DNA of 16,562 nt from an uncultured Succinatimonas sp. (GCA_937880335.1 CALFLJ010000042.1:1-16562), one strand, 5' to 3'; positions 1 through 7,937 are shown, counted from the first letter of the stretch. The notes: generated by a model not told the origin, from the sequence alone. Made by a program: numbers and translations.

Positions 1-79
1 GTCCTAGAAAATTTATAACTGAACCTTAGTACGGCGATTTGTGAAAGTTTTAATTGAGTTATCTTTTTATTTTGTTGTT

Positions 80-874
80 TTATTTTTTTTGAGTATCAAG
101 AAGGCTTTTTTGTATCATTGCTGTACATTGCAATGTTTTTTCAACAATTGATGGTATAACGTCATTTGTATATTTGTTTACCATACCCACAATTGATATT
201 GCCCCTAACAGTTTCCTTTCGTGAAATACGGGCGCAGCAACACACCTGATACTTTCCTCGCCCTCGCTGTCATCAAAGGCCCATCCATGTAATCTTATAT
301 TAGCAAGTTCTTGTCGTAACTTATCCTCACTATCTATAGAGTTTGCTGTAGATTTGCTGTAATCAAGTCTTTTTAAGATCCTTTCTCGTTTATTTTCTTC
401 TTGATAGGCTAAAATGCATTTTCCAATTCCTGCATGCACTAATGAGATTTCAAGGCCTTCTCTTGATTTAATCGACATTCCAGTTCTCTGAGCTTCAAGT
501 TTTATTGCATAAAAGGCTTTTAAACCATCCATAATTCCAAAATGTACCGCAAGACAATCAACACTTTCTAAAAGAGTTTTTAAATGTGGAGTAATAACTT
601 CTTGCAAATCTAATTTTTTTTGTGCTGAAATTCCCAGATCTATAAGAGTCATCCAAAGTTGTACCTCGCTTCTGCCATTTATCTTTATAAGGCCAAGATT
701 TTCCATTTCATCTAATAGTACGTAGGCAGAGCTTCTTGGAATATTAAGGTTTGAAACTATATCTGATTTTGTACATTTGTGATGCTTTTGTACATATCGC
801 AAAATATCAAGACAACGATTTAAAGAAGGAACGCGAGATTTTTCTACTTGTTCATTATATAAAGCACACGACAT
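80..874 (-). CDS. IclR-family transcriptional regulator of the adjacent TRAP/dgoD genes
   Basis: A 264-residue DNA-binding regulator of the IclR family. Residues about 15-75 form the winged helix-turn-helix (VPSLNRCLDIL at the start, IPRSSAYVLLDEME as recognition helix). Residues about 85-260 form the effector-binding domain, with HAGIGKCILAY (148-157) and EESIRCVAAPVF (206-217), typical of the family. Length is normal for IclR proteins. The ATG at 874 is preceded by a modest TGAGG Shine-Dalgarno sequence. The gene is divergent from dctP across a 347-base spacer with repeated TGTCT half-sites, so it most likely controls the TRAP-dgoD genes and perhaps itself, with a sugar acid (galactonate or its keto-deoxy product) as effector. 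That role is inferred from position; IclR proteins often control sugar-acid catabolism. In E. coli the galactonate regulator DgoR belongs to the GntR family, so this would be a non-homologous replacement. No terminator hairpin is visible in the 79 bases after the stop. Confidence 0.88.
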   Translation of the reverse strand: MSCALYNEQVEKSRVPSLNRCLDILRYVQKHHKCTKSDIVSNLNIPRSSAYVLLDEMENLGLIKINGRSEVQLWMTLIDLGISAQKKLDLQEVITPHLKTLLESVDCLAVHFGIMDGLKAFYAIKLEAQRTGMSIKSREGLEISLVHAGIGKCILAYQEENKRERILKRLDYSKSTANSIDSEDKLRQELANIRLHGWAFDDSEGEESIRCVAAPVFHERKLLGAISIVGMVNKYTNDVIPSIVEKTLQCTAMIQKSLLDTQKK

Positions 875-1221
875 ATAAGCCTCAGACTTTTATTTAACTA
901 AAAGATTTTACAAAGACATATTTAAGTTAACCTTATAACTTGTATCTAAGCGCTAATTATCTAATATTTTCGATTAAATTGTAATAAATTTGTCTAACCT
1001 AATAGAAATATATTTAATATTTTGGATTTTGTGATCAATTTATCTTATTTTTGTCTACAATAATACTATTATTGTCTCATAAGTTAGACATGGACATTAG
1101 GCAAGGATTTTTAAGTGTTGTGTAATTATCATGTCTTAACAAATAAAATCCTTTAATTACAAAATATTAACAAAATAACTAATTTTCATAATTAAAAATA
1201 AACAATTTTAGGAGAATTAAG
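875..1221. promoter_or_regulatory. Divergent control region between iclR gene and dctP
   Basis: This 347-base spacer has no credible reading frame and is very AT-rich. It contains TGTCT six times, counting both strands: minus at 914-918, plus at 991-995, 1052-1056 and 1073-1077, minus at 1086-1090, plus at 1133-1137. The copies at 1081-1092 (minus, CATGTCTAACTT) and 1130-1141 (plus, CATGTCTTAACA) share a longer core. A perfect palindrome lies at 1057-1075. A TAAAAT at 905-910 on the minus strand could be the iclR-gene -10 element, with a TGTCT copy just upstream of it. No -35/-10 pair for dctP is convincing. dctP has a good AGGAGA ribosome site at 1210-1215. Read as the operator/promoter region for the IclR protein; this is inference. 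Confidence 0.6.
1057..1075. promoter_or_regulatory. Perfect 19-base palindrome, candidate operator
   Basis: The arms ACAATAATA and TATTATTGT are exact reverse complements around a single central C at 1066. Direct copies of TTGTCT sit on the left edge (1051-1056) and overlapping the right edge (1072-1077). Length and symmetry suit a dimeric regulator. The IclR-family protein encoded next door is the obvious candidate, but the link is inferred. Confidence 0.5.
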
Positions 1222-2208
1222 ATGAAAAAAAATGCTGTACTATTGTCTATTGCTTTAGCCTGTTCTATGGCTGTTGCAAGCGCTGCTAATGCAGATCCTA
1301 TTGTTTTGAAGGTAGGTCACGATTCCCCTGAAACTGTACCAGTTGCAAAAGGCTTAGCTTATTTTGCAGATCTTGTTAAGAAGAGAACTAATGGAGAGGT
1401 TGAGGTTCAGGTTTTCAATAATGGTACTGTTGGTAGCGCAAGTGACTACGCTGTAAACTGCCAGTTAGGTACATTAGATATTGGTGCTGTAAATCAGTCT
1501 GTAATGACTTCTTTTATCTCTGATATTGAAGCTATTGATATTCCTTACTTGGTAACCTCCTATGAGCAGGCTGACAAGCTTTTTGCTAATAATGGTCCTT
1601 TAACTAAGTACTATACCGATGAGATTAACAATGCTGGTATTAACTTAGTTAACCTTGATGTATGGGAAGTAGGTTTCCGTGAGTTCTCAAACTCTGTAAA
1701 GCCTATCAATACTGCAGATGACATCGCTGGTATTCGCTTACGTGTTCTTGACTCAAAAGTTCATCAGGGCTTTTGGAAGGCATTAGGAGCTGATCCTGTT
1801 CCTATGAGTTGGGGTGAGGCCTACACTGCATTGCAGCAGAAGGCAATTGATGGTGTAGAGAATGCAATATCCGTTCTAGATGGTAATAACATCAATGAGG
1901 TTAATAGTTATTTAGCTCTTACTGACCACAACTATAGTGCTATCTTCATCATCATGAGTGCTCAGAGTATGCAGAAGCTCACTCCTGAGCAACAGAAGAT
2001 TGTTTTAGATGCTGCAAAAGAGGCTGGTACCTATCAGCGTGAAGAGCAACGTCGTCAGGCAGATGCTGCTATCTCTAACTTAACCTCTAAGGGTATGACC
2101 TTAACTCGTCCTGATAAGGCTTCAATTGAGACTAAGGTAGCCTCATTCTTAGAGGAGCAGAAGGCAAGATATCCTGAGATTGTAAAGATTATTGAGAGTA
2201 CAAAATAG
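1222..2208 (+). CDS. dctP: TRAP transporter solute-binding protein (DctP family)
   Basis: A 328-residue periplasmic binding protein that delivers an organic acid to a DctQM permease. An N-terminal signal peptide is clear: MKK, a hydrophobic stretch (about 5-20), then a cleavage region ASAANA before DPIVLKVGH. The mature protein shows the DctP pattern: KVGHDSP near the start, VGFREFSN (150-157), then IAGIRLRV (168-175), whose second arginine (R174) corresponds to the residue that pairs with the substrate carboxylate in the family, and GEAYTALQQKAIDGVENA (198-215). It is the first gene of the set dctP-dctQ-dctM-dgoD. The neighbouring dehydratase makes D-galactonate, or a similar aldonate, the likely ligand; sequence alone cannot settle this. 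The ATG has AGGAGA six bases upstream. A hairpin after the stop probably keeps this protein in excess of the membrane subunits. Confidence 0.92.
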   Translation: MKKNAVLLSIALACSMAVASAANADPIVLKVGHDSPETVPVAKGLAYFADLVKKRTNGEVEVQVFNNGTVGSASDYAVNCQLGTLDIGAVNQSVMTSFISDIEAIDIPYLVTSYEQADKLFANNGPLTKYYTDEINNAGINLVNLDVWEVGFREFSNSVKPINTADDIAGIRLRVLDSKVHQGFWKALGADPVPMSWGEAYTALQQKAIDGVENAISVLDGNNINEVNSYLALTDHNYSAIFIIMSAQSMQKLTPEQQKIVLDAAKEAGTYQREEQRRQADAAISNLTSKGMTLTRPDKASIETKVASFLEEQKARYPEIVKIIESTK

Positions 2209-2244
2209 TCTTTAACTCTATCTAAATAAATATTTATATAAACT

Positions 2245-2266
2245 AAGAGGCCTACGGGCCTCTTTT
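2245..2266 (+). terminator. UACG-tetraloop hairpin between dctP and dctQ (partial terminator or 3'-end stabiliser)
   Basis: The arms AAGAGGCC (2245-2252) and GGCCTCTT (2257-2264) pair perfectly around a TACG loop closed by C-G, the very stable UNCG tetraloop type. Only four T follow the GC core (2263-2266), two of them inside the stem, so termination is probably incomplete. The dctQ ribosome site GGAG begins three bases after the stem (2267-2270). Likely effects are lower downstream expression and protection of the dctP mRNA 3' end. Confidence 0.65.
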
Positions 2267-2277
2267 GGAGATATAAG

Positions 2278-2826
2278 ATGTTCGCAAAAATTGAAGGCTT
2301 GTTTTCTAAGCTTCAAACCTTACTTCTCTGGACCATTTCTTTAGCACTACTTGCAATGATGTGTATTATCTTTTTGCAAGTTTTTACTCGTTATGTAATT
2401 TTCTATTCCTTGCCTTGGTCTGAAGAATTATCAAGATATCTATTTGTATTTATTATTATTGTTGGCATCAATATAGCTGTAACAAAAGATAAACTGATTA
2501 AAATCGATGCTATTCAGTCTGTTGTTAAATCAATTCGTGGTCGTGCAACAGTAGCTTTTTTCCACGCCATCGTAGGCATGATTGCAAGTATCTTAATTGC
2601 CTCATACGCAACTGATCTTTTCCCTGTTGGATATGTTCAAAAGTCTCCAGCTATGCGCATTCCTATGATAATTATGTATTACATAGTGTTCTCAGGCTAT
2701 GTTTTAGCCACAATTGCATTATTTTTAAAAGCTTGTGAACAGATAAGAATTATCTTAGATCCTAAGACCAAAGGACAGATGATAACAAAGGAAGAAGAAT
2801 TAAAAGAGGTTATGAATAAGGAGTAA
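2278..2826 (+). CDS. dctQ: TRAP transporter small membrane subunit (DctQ family)
   Basis: A 182-residue inner-membrane protein, the small subunit of a TRAP importer. Four hydrophobic segments are visible at about 15-37, 53-68, 92-112 and 129-151, the usual DctQ topology. The conserved signature between the first two segments is present as PWSEELSRYLF (46-56). The C-terminal tail is charged and cytoplasmic. The family pairs with DctM and couples uptake to an ion gradient, normally sodium. The ATG has GGAG seven bases upstream, right after the hairpin that follows dctP, so translation start may be affected by that structure. The stop is three bases before the dctM start, and the AAGGAG site for dctM lies within the last codons of this gene, which suggests coupled translation. 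Confidence 0.9.
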   Translation: MFAKIEGLFSKLQTLLLWTISLALLAMMCIIFLQVFTRYVIFYSLPWSEELSRYLFVFIIIVGINIAVTKDKLIKIDAIQSVVKSIRGRATVAFFHAIVGMIASILIASYATDLFPVGYVQKSPAMRIPMIIMYYIVFSGYVLATIALFLKACEQIRIILDPKTKGQMITKEEELKEVMNKE

Positions 2827-2829
2827 ATT

Positions 2830-4116
2830 ATGGATATTGCAATGCTTTCTTTGTTTATAACACTATTTGCAGCTTTAGTTTTAGGTGTGCCTATTATTTG
2901 GAGTTTGGCATTATCTTGTGTTGTATCAATTGGTTTAAACCCTAATTTATCATATGTAGTAATTGCCCAGAGAATGTTCTCAGGTGCAGATTCTTTCTCC
3001 TTACTTGCAGTACCTGCCTTTATGCTAGCAGGTGATATTATGAGTAATGGAGGTCTTTCAAAACGACTAATTGATTTTGCAGATGCCCTTATTGGATGGA
3101 TAGCAGGTGGTGTTTCAATTGTAGCTATTTCAGCTTGCGCATTCTTTGCTGCAATTTCAGGATCCTCAATGGCTACTACTGCATCAATTGGTAGTGTTAT
3201 GTACCCTGAAATGGTAAAGCGTGGCTATCCTAAGGATTATTCTGCAGCTGTCCAAGCAATTGGTGGTACCTTAGGTGTAGTTATTCCTCCATCAATTGTG
3301 TTTGTTATCTACGGTACAATCACAGGTGTTTCAATTTCTAAATTATTGATGGCCGGTATTATTCCAGGAATTTTCTGTGGCGTAGCATTAGCCTTCTATT
3401 GTTATATTGTTGCTAAAAGAAAAAATTTCCCCAAAGGAAGTGACTTTAAGGTTCCGAATGTTTGGCTTACCTTTAAGCGTGCTTTCTGGGCATTAATGAT
3501 GCCAGTCATTATCTTAGGCGGTATTTACGCAAGTGTATTTACTCCAACTGAAGCTGCCGTAGTATCTGTATTCTATGGTGTTTTTGTTTGTATGTTTATT
3601 TACAGAGACATTAGCATTAAAGACTTATGGAGAATTTCTAAGAATACCGCTATTACCACATCAAACTTAATGGCCCTAGTTGCAACTGCATCTGTATTTG
3701 CCTACTTAGTAACTATTTATAATATCCCTGTTATGATCACTGAATTCTTTATGGGGTTCTGTGATACTTGGATTTTATTTATGATTATTATCAATGTAAT
3801 CATGATTGTTGCAGGTATGTTCTTAGATAATGGTTCTATTATTCTGATTTTAGGTCCGATCTTAGCTCCTTTAGCTGTAACTTATGGAATTGATCCTGTG
3901 CAGTTTGGATTGGTGGTAGTATTTGTTTTATCAATGGGGCAGTGTACACCTCCTTTTGGAACATGTATGTTCATTGCCAGCGGTATTTCAAATCGTCCTG
4001 TATTAGGTGTATCAAAGGCACTTTTAGGTTTCATCATGGTTGAAATTATCTGTGCGCTTTTATATAGCTTTGTGCCAGGCTTCTCCTTACTTATCCCTAA
4101 TTTATTAGGAATGTAA
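2830..4116 (+). CDS. dctM: TRAP transporter large permease subunit (DctM family)
   Basis: A 428-residue, strongly hydrophobic protein with about 12 membrane segments, forming the ion-coupled translocation channel of the TRAP importer. Family signatures are visible: SFSLLAVPAFMLAGDIM (55-71), GSSMATTASIGSVMYPEM (111-128), GGTLGVVIPPS (145-155) and FTPTEAA (237-243). The same fold elements recur in the second half (GMFLDNGSI and GQCTPPFGT). Length is normal for DctM. The start lies three bases after the dctQ stop with AAGGAG at 2818-2823. The gene is followed at 92 bases by dgoD, so substrate capture, import and the first catabolic step appear to be one unit. The substrate is inferred from context. 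Confidence 0.93.
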   Translation: MDIAMLSLFITLFAALVLGVPIIWSLALSCVVSIGLNPNLSYVVIAQRMFSGADSFSLLAVPAFMLAGDIMSNGGLSKRLIDFADALIGWIAGGVSIVAISACAFFAAISGSSMATTASIGSVMYPEMVKRGYPKDYSAAVQAIGGTLGVVIPPSIVFVIYGTITGVSISKLLMAGIIPGIFCGVALAFYCYIVAKRKNFPKGSDFKVPNVWLTFKRAFWALMMPVIILGGIYASVFTPTEAAVVSVFYGVFVCMFIYRDISIKDLWRISKNTAITTSNLMALVATASVFAYLVTIYNIPVMITEFFMGFCDTWILFMIIINVIMIVAGMFLDNGSIILILGPILAPLAVTYGIDPVQFGLVVVFVLSMGQCTPPFGTCMFIASGISNRPVLGVSKALLGFIMVEIICALLYSFVPGFSLLIPNLLGM

Positions 4117-4159
4117 TTGATAAATTAAATTCACAAATTTTTATTTGAAATTTTACTTT

Positions 4160-4190
4160 TGACATCTCTAGCTTAAGGTAAGGGATGTCA
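4160..4190. promoter_or_regulatory. Inverted repeat before dgoD (operator or mRNA hairpin)
   Basis: TGACATC (4160-4166) and GATGTCA (4184-4190) are exact reverse complements. Pairing can continue inward for three more positions (one G-T), leaving an 11-base loop. No T run follows on the plus strand, so it is not a standard terminator for dctM; read on the minus strand it does have a T run. The arm GATGTCATAA resembles the CATGTCTTAA element at 1130-1139, so it may be a second binding site for the same regulator. Either reading is tentative. Confidence 0.4.
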
Positions 4191-4208
4191 TAAAAAAGGA
4201 TTTGATAT

Positions 4209-5360
4209 ATGAAGATTACAAATATTAAAACTTATCGTGTCTTACCACGTTGGATGTTTGTTAAAGTTGAAACCGATGAAGGAATATGCGGCTGGGGTGA
4301 GCCTGTAGTTGAGGGGCATGCTAAAACTGTTGAGGCTGCAGTTCACGAGTGTGCTGAATACATTATAGGTCAGGATCCAAGAAGAATTAACGATATTTGG
4401 CAGATGCTTTACCGTACCCGTTTCTACCGCGGGGGACCTATTATGATGTCCGCTATTGCCGGTATTGATCAGGCCTTATGGGATATTAAAGGCAAGGCCC
4501 TAAATGTAAATGTAACAGAACTTTTAGGTGGTCGTGTTCGCGATAAGATCAAAGCCTACAGCTGGGTTGGAGGAGATCGTCCATCTGATGTTATAGCTGG
4601 TATAAATAAGTTACGTGAGATTGGTTTTGATACTTTTAAACTCAACGGTTGTGAGGATCTTGGCATGATTGATACTCACAAGAAGTTGAAGCACTCAATT
4701 GGTATTGCAGAGCAGATAAGATCTGAGTTTGGTGACGATATTGAATTCGGTCTTGATTTCCATGGGCGTGTTACAGCTCCTATGGCAAAACTTATGATGA
4801 AGGAATTAGAGCCTTGCCATCCTTTATTTATAGAAGAGCCTGTTTTAGCTGAAAATTGCGAGTATTACAGAGATTTAGCTGATGGATCAAGTCTCATTAT
4901 TGCTGCAGGCGAGAGAATGTATTCTCGTTTTGAATTCAAGCGAGTATTTGAAGCTCGTGGTGTTTCAATCTTACAACCTGATCTCTCACATGCAGGTGGT
5001 ATCACAGAGTGCCTTAAAATTGCTAATATGGCTGAGGCTTATGATGTGGCAATTGCACCTCACTGTCCGTTGGGGCCTGTAGCTTTAGCTTCATGCCTGG
5101 CTATTGACATGGTTTGCTGGAATGCTGCTTTACAAGAGCAAAGTATGGGTATTCACTACAATCAGGGTGCTGAACTTCTAACCTATGTTAACAATCCTGA
5201 GGACTTTGATATGTCTGACGGCTATCTAAAGGCTTTAACAAAGCCTGGCCTTGGAGTTGAGGTTAACGAAGAACGTATTATTGCAGCATCAAAAGAGCAT
5301 GATGTAAATTGGCACAACCCAGTATGGCGTCATCCTGATGGCTCTGTAGCTGAGTGGTAA
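4209..5360 (+). CDS. dgoD: D-galactonate dehydratase
   Basis: A 383-residue member of the enolase superfamily (mandelate racemase subgroup) that converts D-galactonate to 2-dehydro-3-deoxy-D-galactonate in the cytoplasm. It follows E. coli DgoD (382 residues) closely from the first residues (MKITNIKTYR) to the last (SVAEW). The N-terminal capping domain covers about 1-120 and the barrel the rest. Residues expected for Mg2+ binding are present: D183 (in GLDFHGRV), E209 (in FIEEP) and E235 (in AAGERM). The catalytic histidines H185 and H285 (in APHCPLGP) and E310 are also present. AAGGA at 4196-4200 is the ribosome site. The gene ends a regulated TRAP import unit. E. coli instead uses the MFS transporter DgoT and keeps dgoK and dgoA beside dgoD; neither is seen here, so phosphorylation and aldol cleavage must be encoded elsewhere. 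Confidence 0.93.
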   Translation: MKITNIKTYRVLPRWMFVKVETDEGICGWGEPVVEGHAKTVEAAVHECAEYIIGQDPRRINDIWQMLYRTRFYRGGPIMMSAIAGIDQALWDIKGKALNVNVTELLGGRVRDKIKAYSWVGGDRPSDVIAGINKLREIGFDTFKLNGCEDLGMIDTHKKLKHSIGIAEQIRSEFGDDIEFGLDFHGRVTAPMAKLMMKELEPCHPLFIEEPVLAENCEYYRDLADGSSLIIAAGERMYSRFEFKRVFEARGVSILQPDLSHAGGITECLKIANMAEAYDVAIAPHCPLGPVALASCLAIDMVCWNAALQEQSMGIHYNQGAELLTYVNNPEDFDMSDGYLKALTKPGLGVEVNEERIIAASKEHDVNWHNPVWRHPDGSVAEW

Positions 5361-5408
5361 CAATGTAAAACGAATTAAACACATCTTAAGACTAAACTTT
5401 TGTTTTTT

Positions 5409-5443
5409 ACACCTGTGGCGTAAGTTTACAGGTGTTTTTTTTA
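5409..5443 (+). terminator. Intrinsic terminator after dgoD
   Basis: The stem ACACCTGT (5409-5416) and ACAGGTGT (5428-5435) encloses an 11-base loop and runs straight into a long T tract (5435-5442). It ends the TRAP-dgoD transcript before the prfC promoter. Confidence 0.85.
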
Positions 5444-5475
5444 TTATTGAATGTAAAACAAAATATATCTATCAT

Positions 5476-5504
5476 TTGAGCAAACCGCACTTATACGCTA
5501 AAAT
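5476..5504 (+). promoter_or_regulatory. Candidate sigma-70 promoter for the prfC operon
   Basis: TTGAGC (5476-5481) and TAAAAT (5499-5504) are separated by 17 bases, about 100 bases before the prfC ATG. A perfect TATAAT also occurs at 5527-5532, but no good -35 element lies at the right distance from it. The rest of the 244-base gap between dgoD and prfC holds only the terminator above and a weak ribosome site (AAGAG, about 7 bases before the ATG). Confidence 0.45.
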
Positions 5505-5604
5505 AACCACCAATTTTAAGTTTAAATATAATACACTCAATCTTAATTTTTTAAGTTGCAAAAAGAGCGTACAGAAATCTTTTTGCATAATCTAAGAGTT
5601 ATTC

Positions 5605-7194
5605 ATGGCTGATAAAAAAATTTTAAATGAGATTTCAAAGCGTCGTACCTTTGCAATTATCTCTCACCCTGATGCAGGTAAGACTACTATTACCGAAAAA
5701 GTTCTATTATTTGGATCTGTAATTCAAAGAGCCGGTGAGGTTAAAGGACGTGGTTCAACTGGAGCCTTTGCCAAGTCTGACTGGATGGATATGGAAAAAG
5801 AGCGTGGTATTTCTGTATCAACCTCTGTTATGCAGTTTCCTTACAATAACTGCATGGTAAATCTTTTAGACACTCCAGGCCATGAGGACTTCTCAGAGGA
5901 TACCTATCGTGTTTTAACAGCAGTAGACTCATGCCTTATGGTAATTGATGCTGCAAAAGGTGTAGAGGAGCGTACTCGCAAGCTTATGGAGGTTACTCGT
6001 TTACGTAGTACTCCAATTTTAACCTTTATGAATAAGCTTGATCGTGAGACCCGTGATCCTCTTGAGCTTTTAGATGAGGTTGAACACGAGCTTAAAATTT
6101 CATGTGCTCCAATTACCTGGCCTATAGGTTCAGGAAAGTCCTTTAAAGGTGTTTATCATATCCTTGAAGATAAGGTTATTCTTTATCATTCAGGAGAGGG
6201 ATTCCATATTCAGGATCGCAATATTATTGACGGTATTGATAACCCTAAACTTGATGAGGTTTTAGGGGAGGACATAGCATCTAATTTACGTGATGAGGTG
6301 GAATTAGTTAAAGGTGGTGCAAATCCTTTCTCTAAAGAGGATTTTTTAAAGGGGACACAAACACCTGTATTTTTTGGTACAGCTTTAGGTAACTTTGGTG
6401 TTGATTGCATGTTAGATGGTCTTACCTCCTGGGCTCCATCTCCTTTAAGCCGTATGACGGAGGATCGTGAGGTTTTAGCCTCAGAGGATAAGCTTTCAGG
6501 TTTTATCTTTAAGATCCAGGCTAATATGGATCCTAAGCATCATGATCGCATTGCATTTATGCGTATTGTTTCAGGTGCTTATCACAAAGGCATGAAATTA
6601 TATAATGTTCGTTTAGGCCGTGAGATTTTAATTTCAGACGCTGTAACTTTTATGGCAGGTGAGCGAGAGCAGGCTTTAACTGCAGTGGCAGGCGATATTA
6701 TTGGTTTACATAATCATGGTACTATGCGTATTGGAGATACCTTTACTGAGGGTGAATCCATGCGTTTTACCGGAATTCCAAATTTTGCTCCAGAGCTTTT
6801 CCGCCGTATACGTTTAAAAGATCCACTAAAGCAAAAGCAATTGCTAAAAGGACTTATGCAGTTGTCTGAGGAGGGTGCAGTTCAGTTATTCCGTCCTATT
6901 ATAAATAATGATCTTATAGTAGGTGCGGTAGGTGTTCTGCAGTTTGATGTAGTAGTATCACGTCTTAAGCATGAATATAACGTAGATGCTATTTATGAGA
7001 ACGTAAATGTGACTACTGCTCGTTGGTTAACAGGTGATGATAAAGCCTTATCTGAGATGCGTGACCGTGTTCCTCAGGGTATTGCCTTAGACGGTGGCGA
7101 TAATCTTACATATCTGGCTACATCTAATGTAAACCTTTCTTTAACACAAGAACGTTATCCTAAGGTTACCTTTAGTGCAACTCGTGAGCATTAA
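5605..7194 (+). CDS. prfC: Peptide chain release factor 3 (RF3)
   Basis: A 529-residue translational GTPase, the same length as E. coli RF3, that releases RF1/RF2 from the ribosome after peptide release. GTPase motifs are intact: G1 HPDAGKTT (21-28), G2 RGISVST (67-73), G3 DTPGHED (89-95) and G4 NKLD (143-146). Domain II follows from about residue 280 and domain III from about 390 to the end. The ATG is preceded by a weak AAGAG site. It heads a compact run prfC-yjjV-serB-radA: its stop TAA shares one base with the ATG of the next gene (TAATG). Expression is probably from the promoter in the preceding gap. Confidence 0.97.
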   Translation: MADKKILNEISKRRTFAIISHPDAGKTTITEKVLLFGSVIQRAGEVKGRGSTGAFAKSDWMDMEKERGISVSTSVMQFPYNNCMVNLLDTPGHEDFSEDTYRVLTAVDSCLMVIDAAKGVEERTRKLMEVTRLRSTPILTFMNKLDRETRDPLELLDEVEHELKISCAPITWPIGSGKSFKGVYHILEDKVILYHSGEGFHIQDRNIIDGIDNPKLDEVLGEDIASNLRDEVELVKGGANPFSKEDFLKGTQTPVFFGTALGNFGVDCMLDGLTSWAPSPLSRMTEDREVLASEDKLSGFIFKIQANMDPKHHDRIAFMRIVSGAYHKGMKLYNVRLGREILISDAVTFMAGEREQALTAVAGDIIGLHNHGTMRIGDTFTEGESMRFTGIPNFAPELFRRIRLKDPLKQKQLLKGLMQLSEEGAVQLFRPIINNDLIVGAVGVLQFDVVVSRLKHEYNVDAIYENVNVTTARWLTGDDKALSEMRDRVPQGIALDGGDNLTYLATSNVNLSLTQERYPKVTFSATREH

Positions 7195-7937
7195 TGTTTA
7201 TTGACTCTCATGTTCATTTAAGCCTCTTTCCTAACAGTAAGAGGCTTTTAAATAATTTTAAAGAGCGGCATATACTTCCCCTGTCAGTTTCCGTTTCAAA
7301 AGAAGACTCTTCCTTAAATCAAGAGATTTCAAATAATTGTCATAATCCATATCTTATAGGTGTACATCCTCTTTACGCAAAAGACGATACGCTTAATCTT
7401 AGTGAAGATGTTCTTATAAATGATCCTTTATGTTTAGGTTTAGGAGAGTGTGGCCTTGATACAGAGGGGAGCCTTAGTTTAGATTTGCAATCAAGTCTAT
7501 TAAAAAAGCATTTAGATTTGGCATGTAAATTTAATAAGCCAATCTCCTTACATATTCGTAAGGCACACGGTGAATTGATTAAACTTTTAAAGTCTTATCA
7601 TGGAAATGTATTTGGAATGATCCATGGTTTTACTTTTTCAGAGGATTTAGCACATAGATATTTGGATCTTGGTTTTTACTTAAGTTTTGCCCCTTATTAT
7701 CTCAAAACTAATAAGGGCATAGCTCTTTTGAAATCGCTTCCTAAAGACCGTATACTGCTTGAAAGCGATGGAGATTTTAAAAATCAAAGAAATTATGATT
7801 TTGATTATGTGCCTTTAGGATATAAAGATCTTATGCACATTTTTAATTTAAATGAAGATGAGATCATAAAGCTTTTATCATCAAACTTTAAATCATTATT
7901 TTTTAGGAATAAACCATGCCCTATGTTTATATTGTAA
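7194..7937 (+). CDS. yjjV: TatD-family metal-dependent hydrolase (YjjV-like)
   Basis: A 247-residue TIM-barrel hydrolase of the TatD family, cytoplasmic, probably a metal-dependent deoxyribonuclease or phosphoesterase; the physiological substrate of YjjV is not settled. Metal-ligand positions are present: H6 and H8 in DSHVHLS, E85 in GLGECGLD, H120 in ISLHIRK, H144 in MIHGFT and D192 in LLESDGD. Like YjjV it is shorter and more divergent than TatD itself. The ATG overlaps the prfC stop by one base and the last 22 bases overlap the start of serB in another frame, so translation is likely coupled on both sides. In E. coli yjjV also lies close to prfC and serB. I assign the family with confidence and the symbol with less. 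Confidence 0.82.
   Translation: MFIDSHVHLSLFPNSKRLLNNFKERHILPLSVSVSKEDSSLNQEISNNCHNPYLIGVHPLYAKDDTLNLSEDVLINDPLCLGLGECGLDTEGSLSLDLQSSLLKKHLDLACKFNKPISLHIRKAHGELIKLLKSYHGNVFGMIHGFTFSEDLAHRYLDLGFYLSFAPYYLKTNKGIALLKSLPKDRILLESDGDFKNQRNYDFDYVPLGYKDLMHIFNLNEDEIIKLLSSNFKSLFFRNKPCPMFIL

Noticed and set aside
1030..1045. Possible CRP site (TGTGATC followed by TTTATCT)
   Set aside because: Only the left half matches the CRP consensus; the right half keeps few of the required bases.
4882..5082. Plus-strand open frame inside dgoD
   Set aside because: It is a shifted frame within a catalytic part of dgoD whose own frame is conserved throughout.
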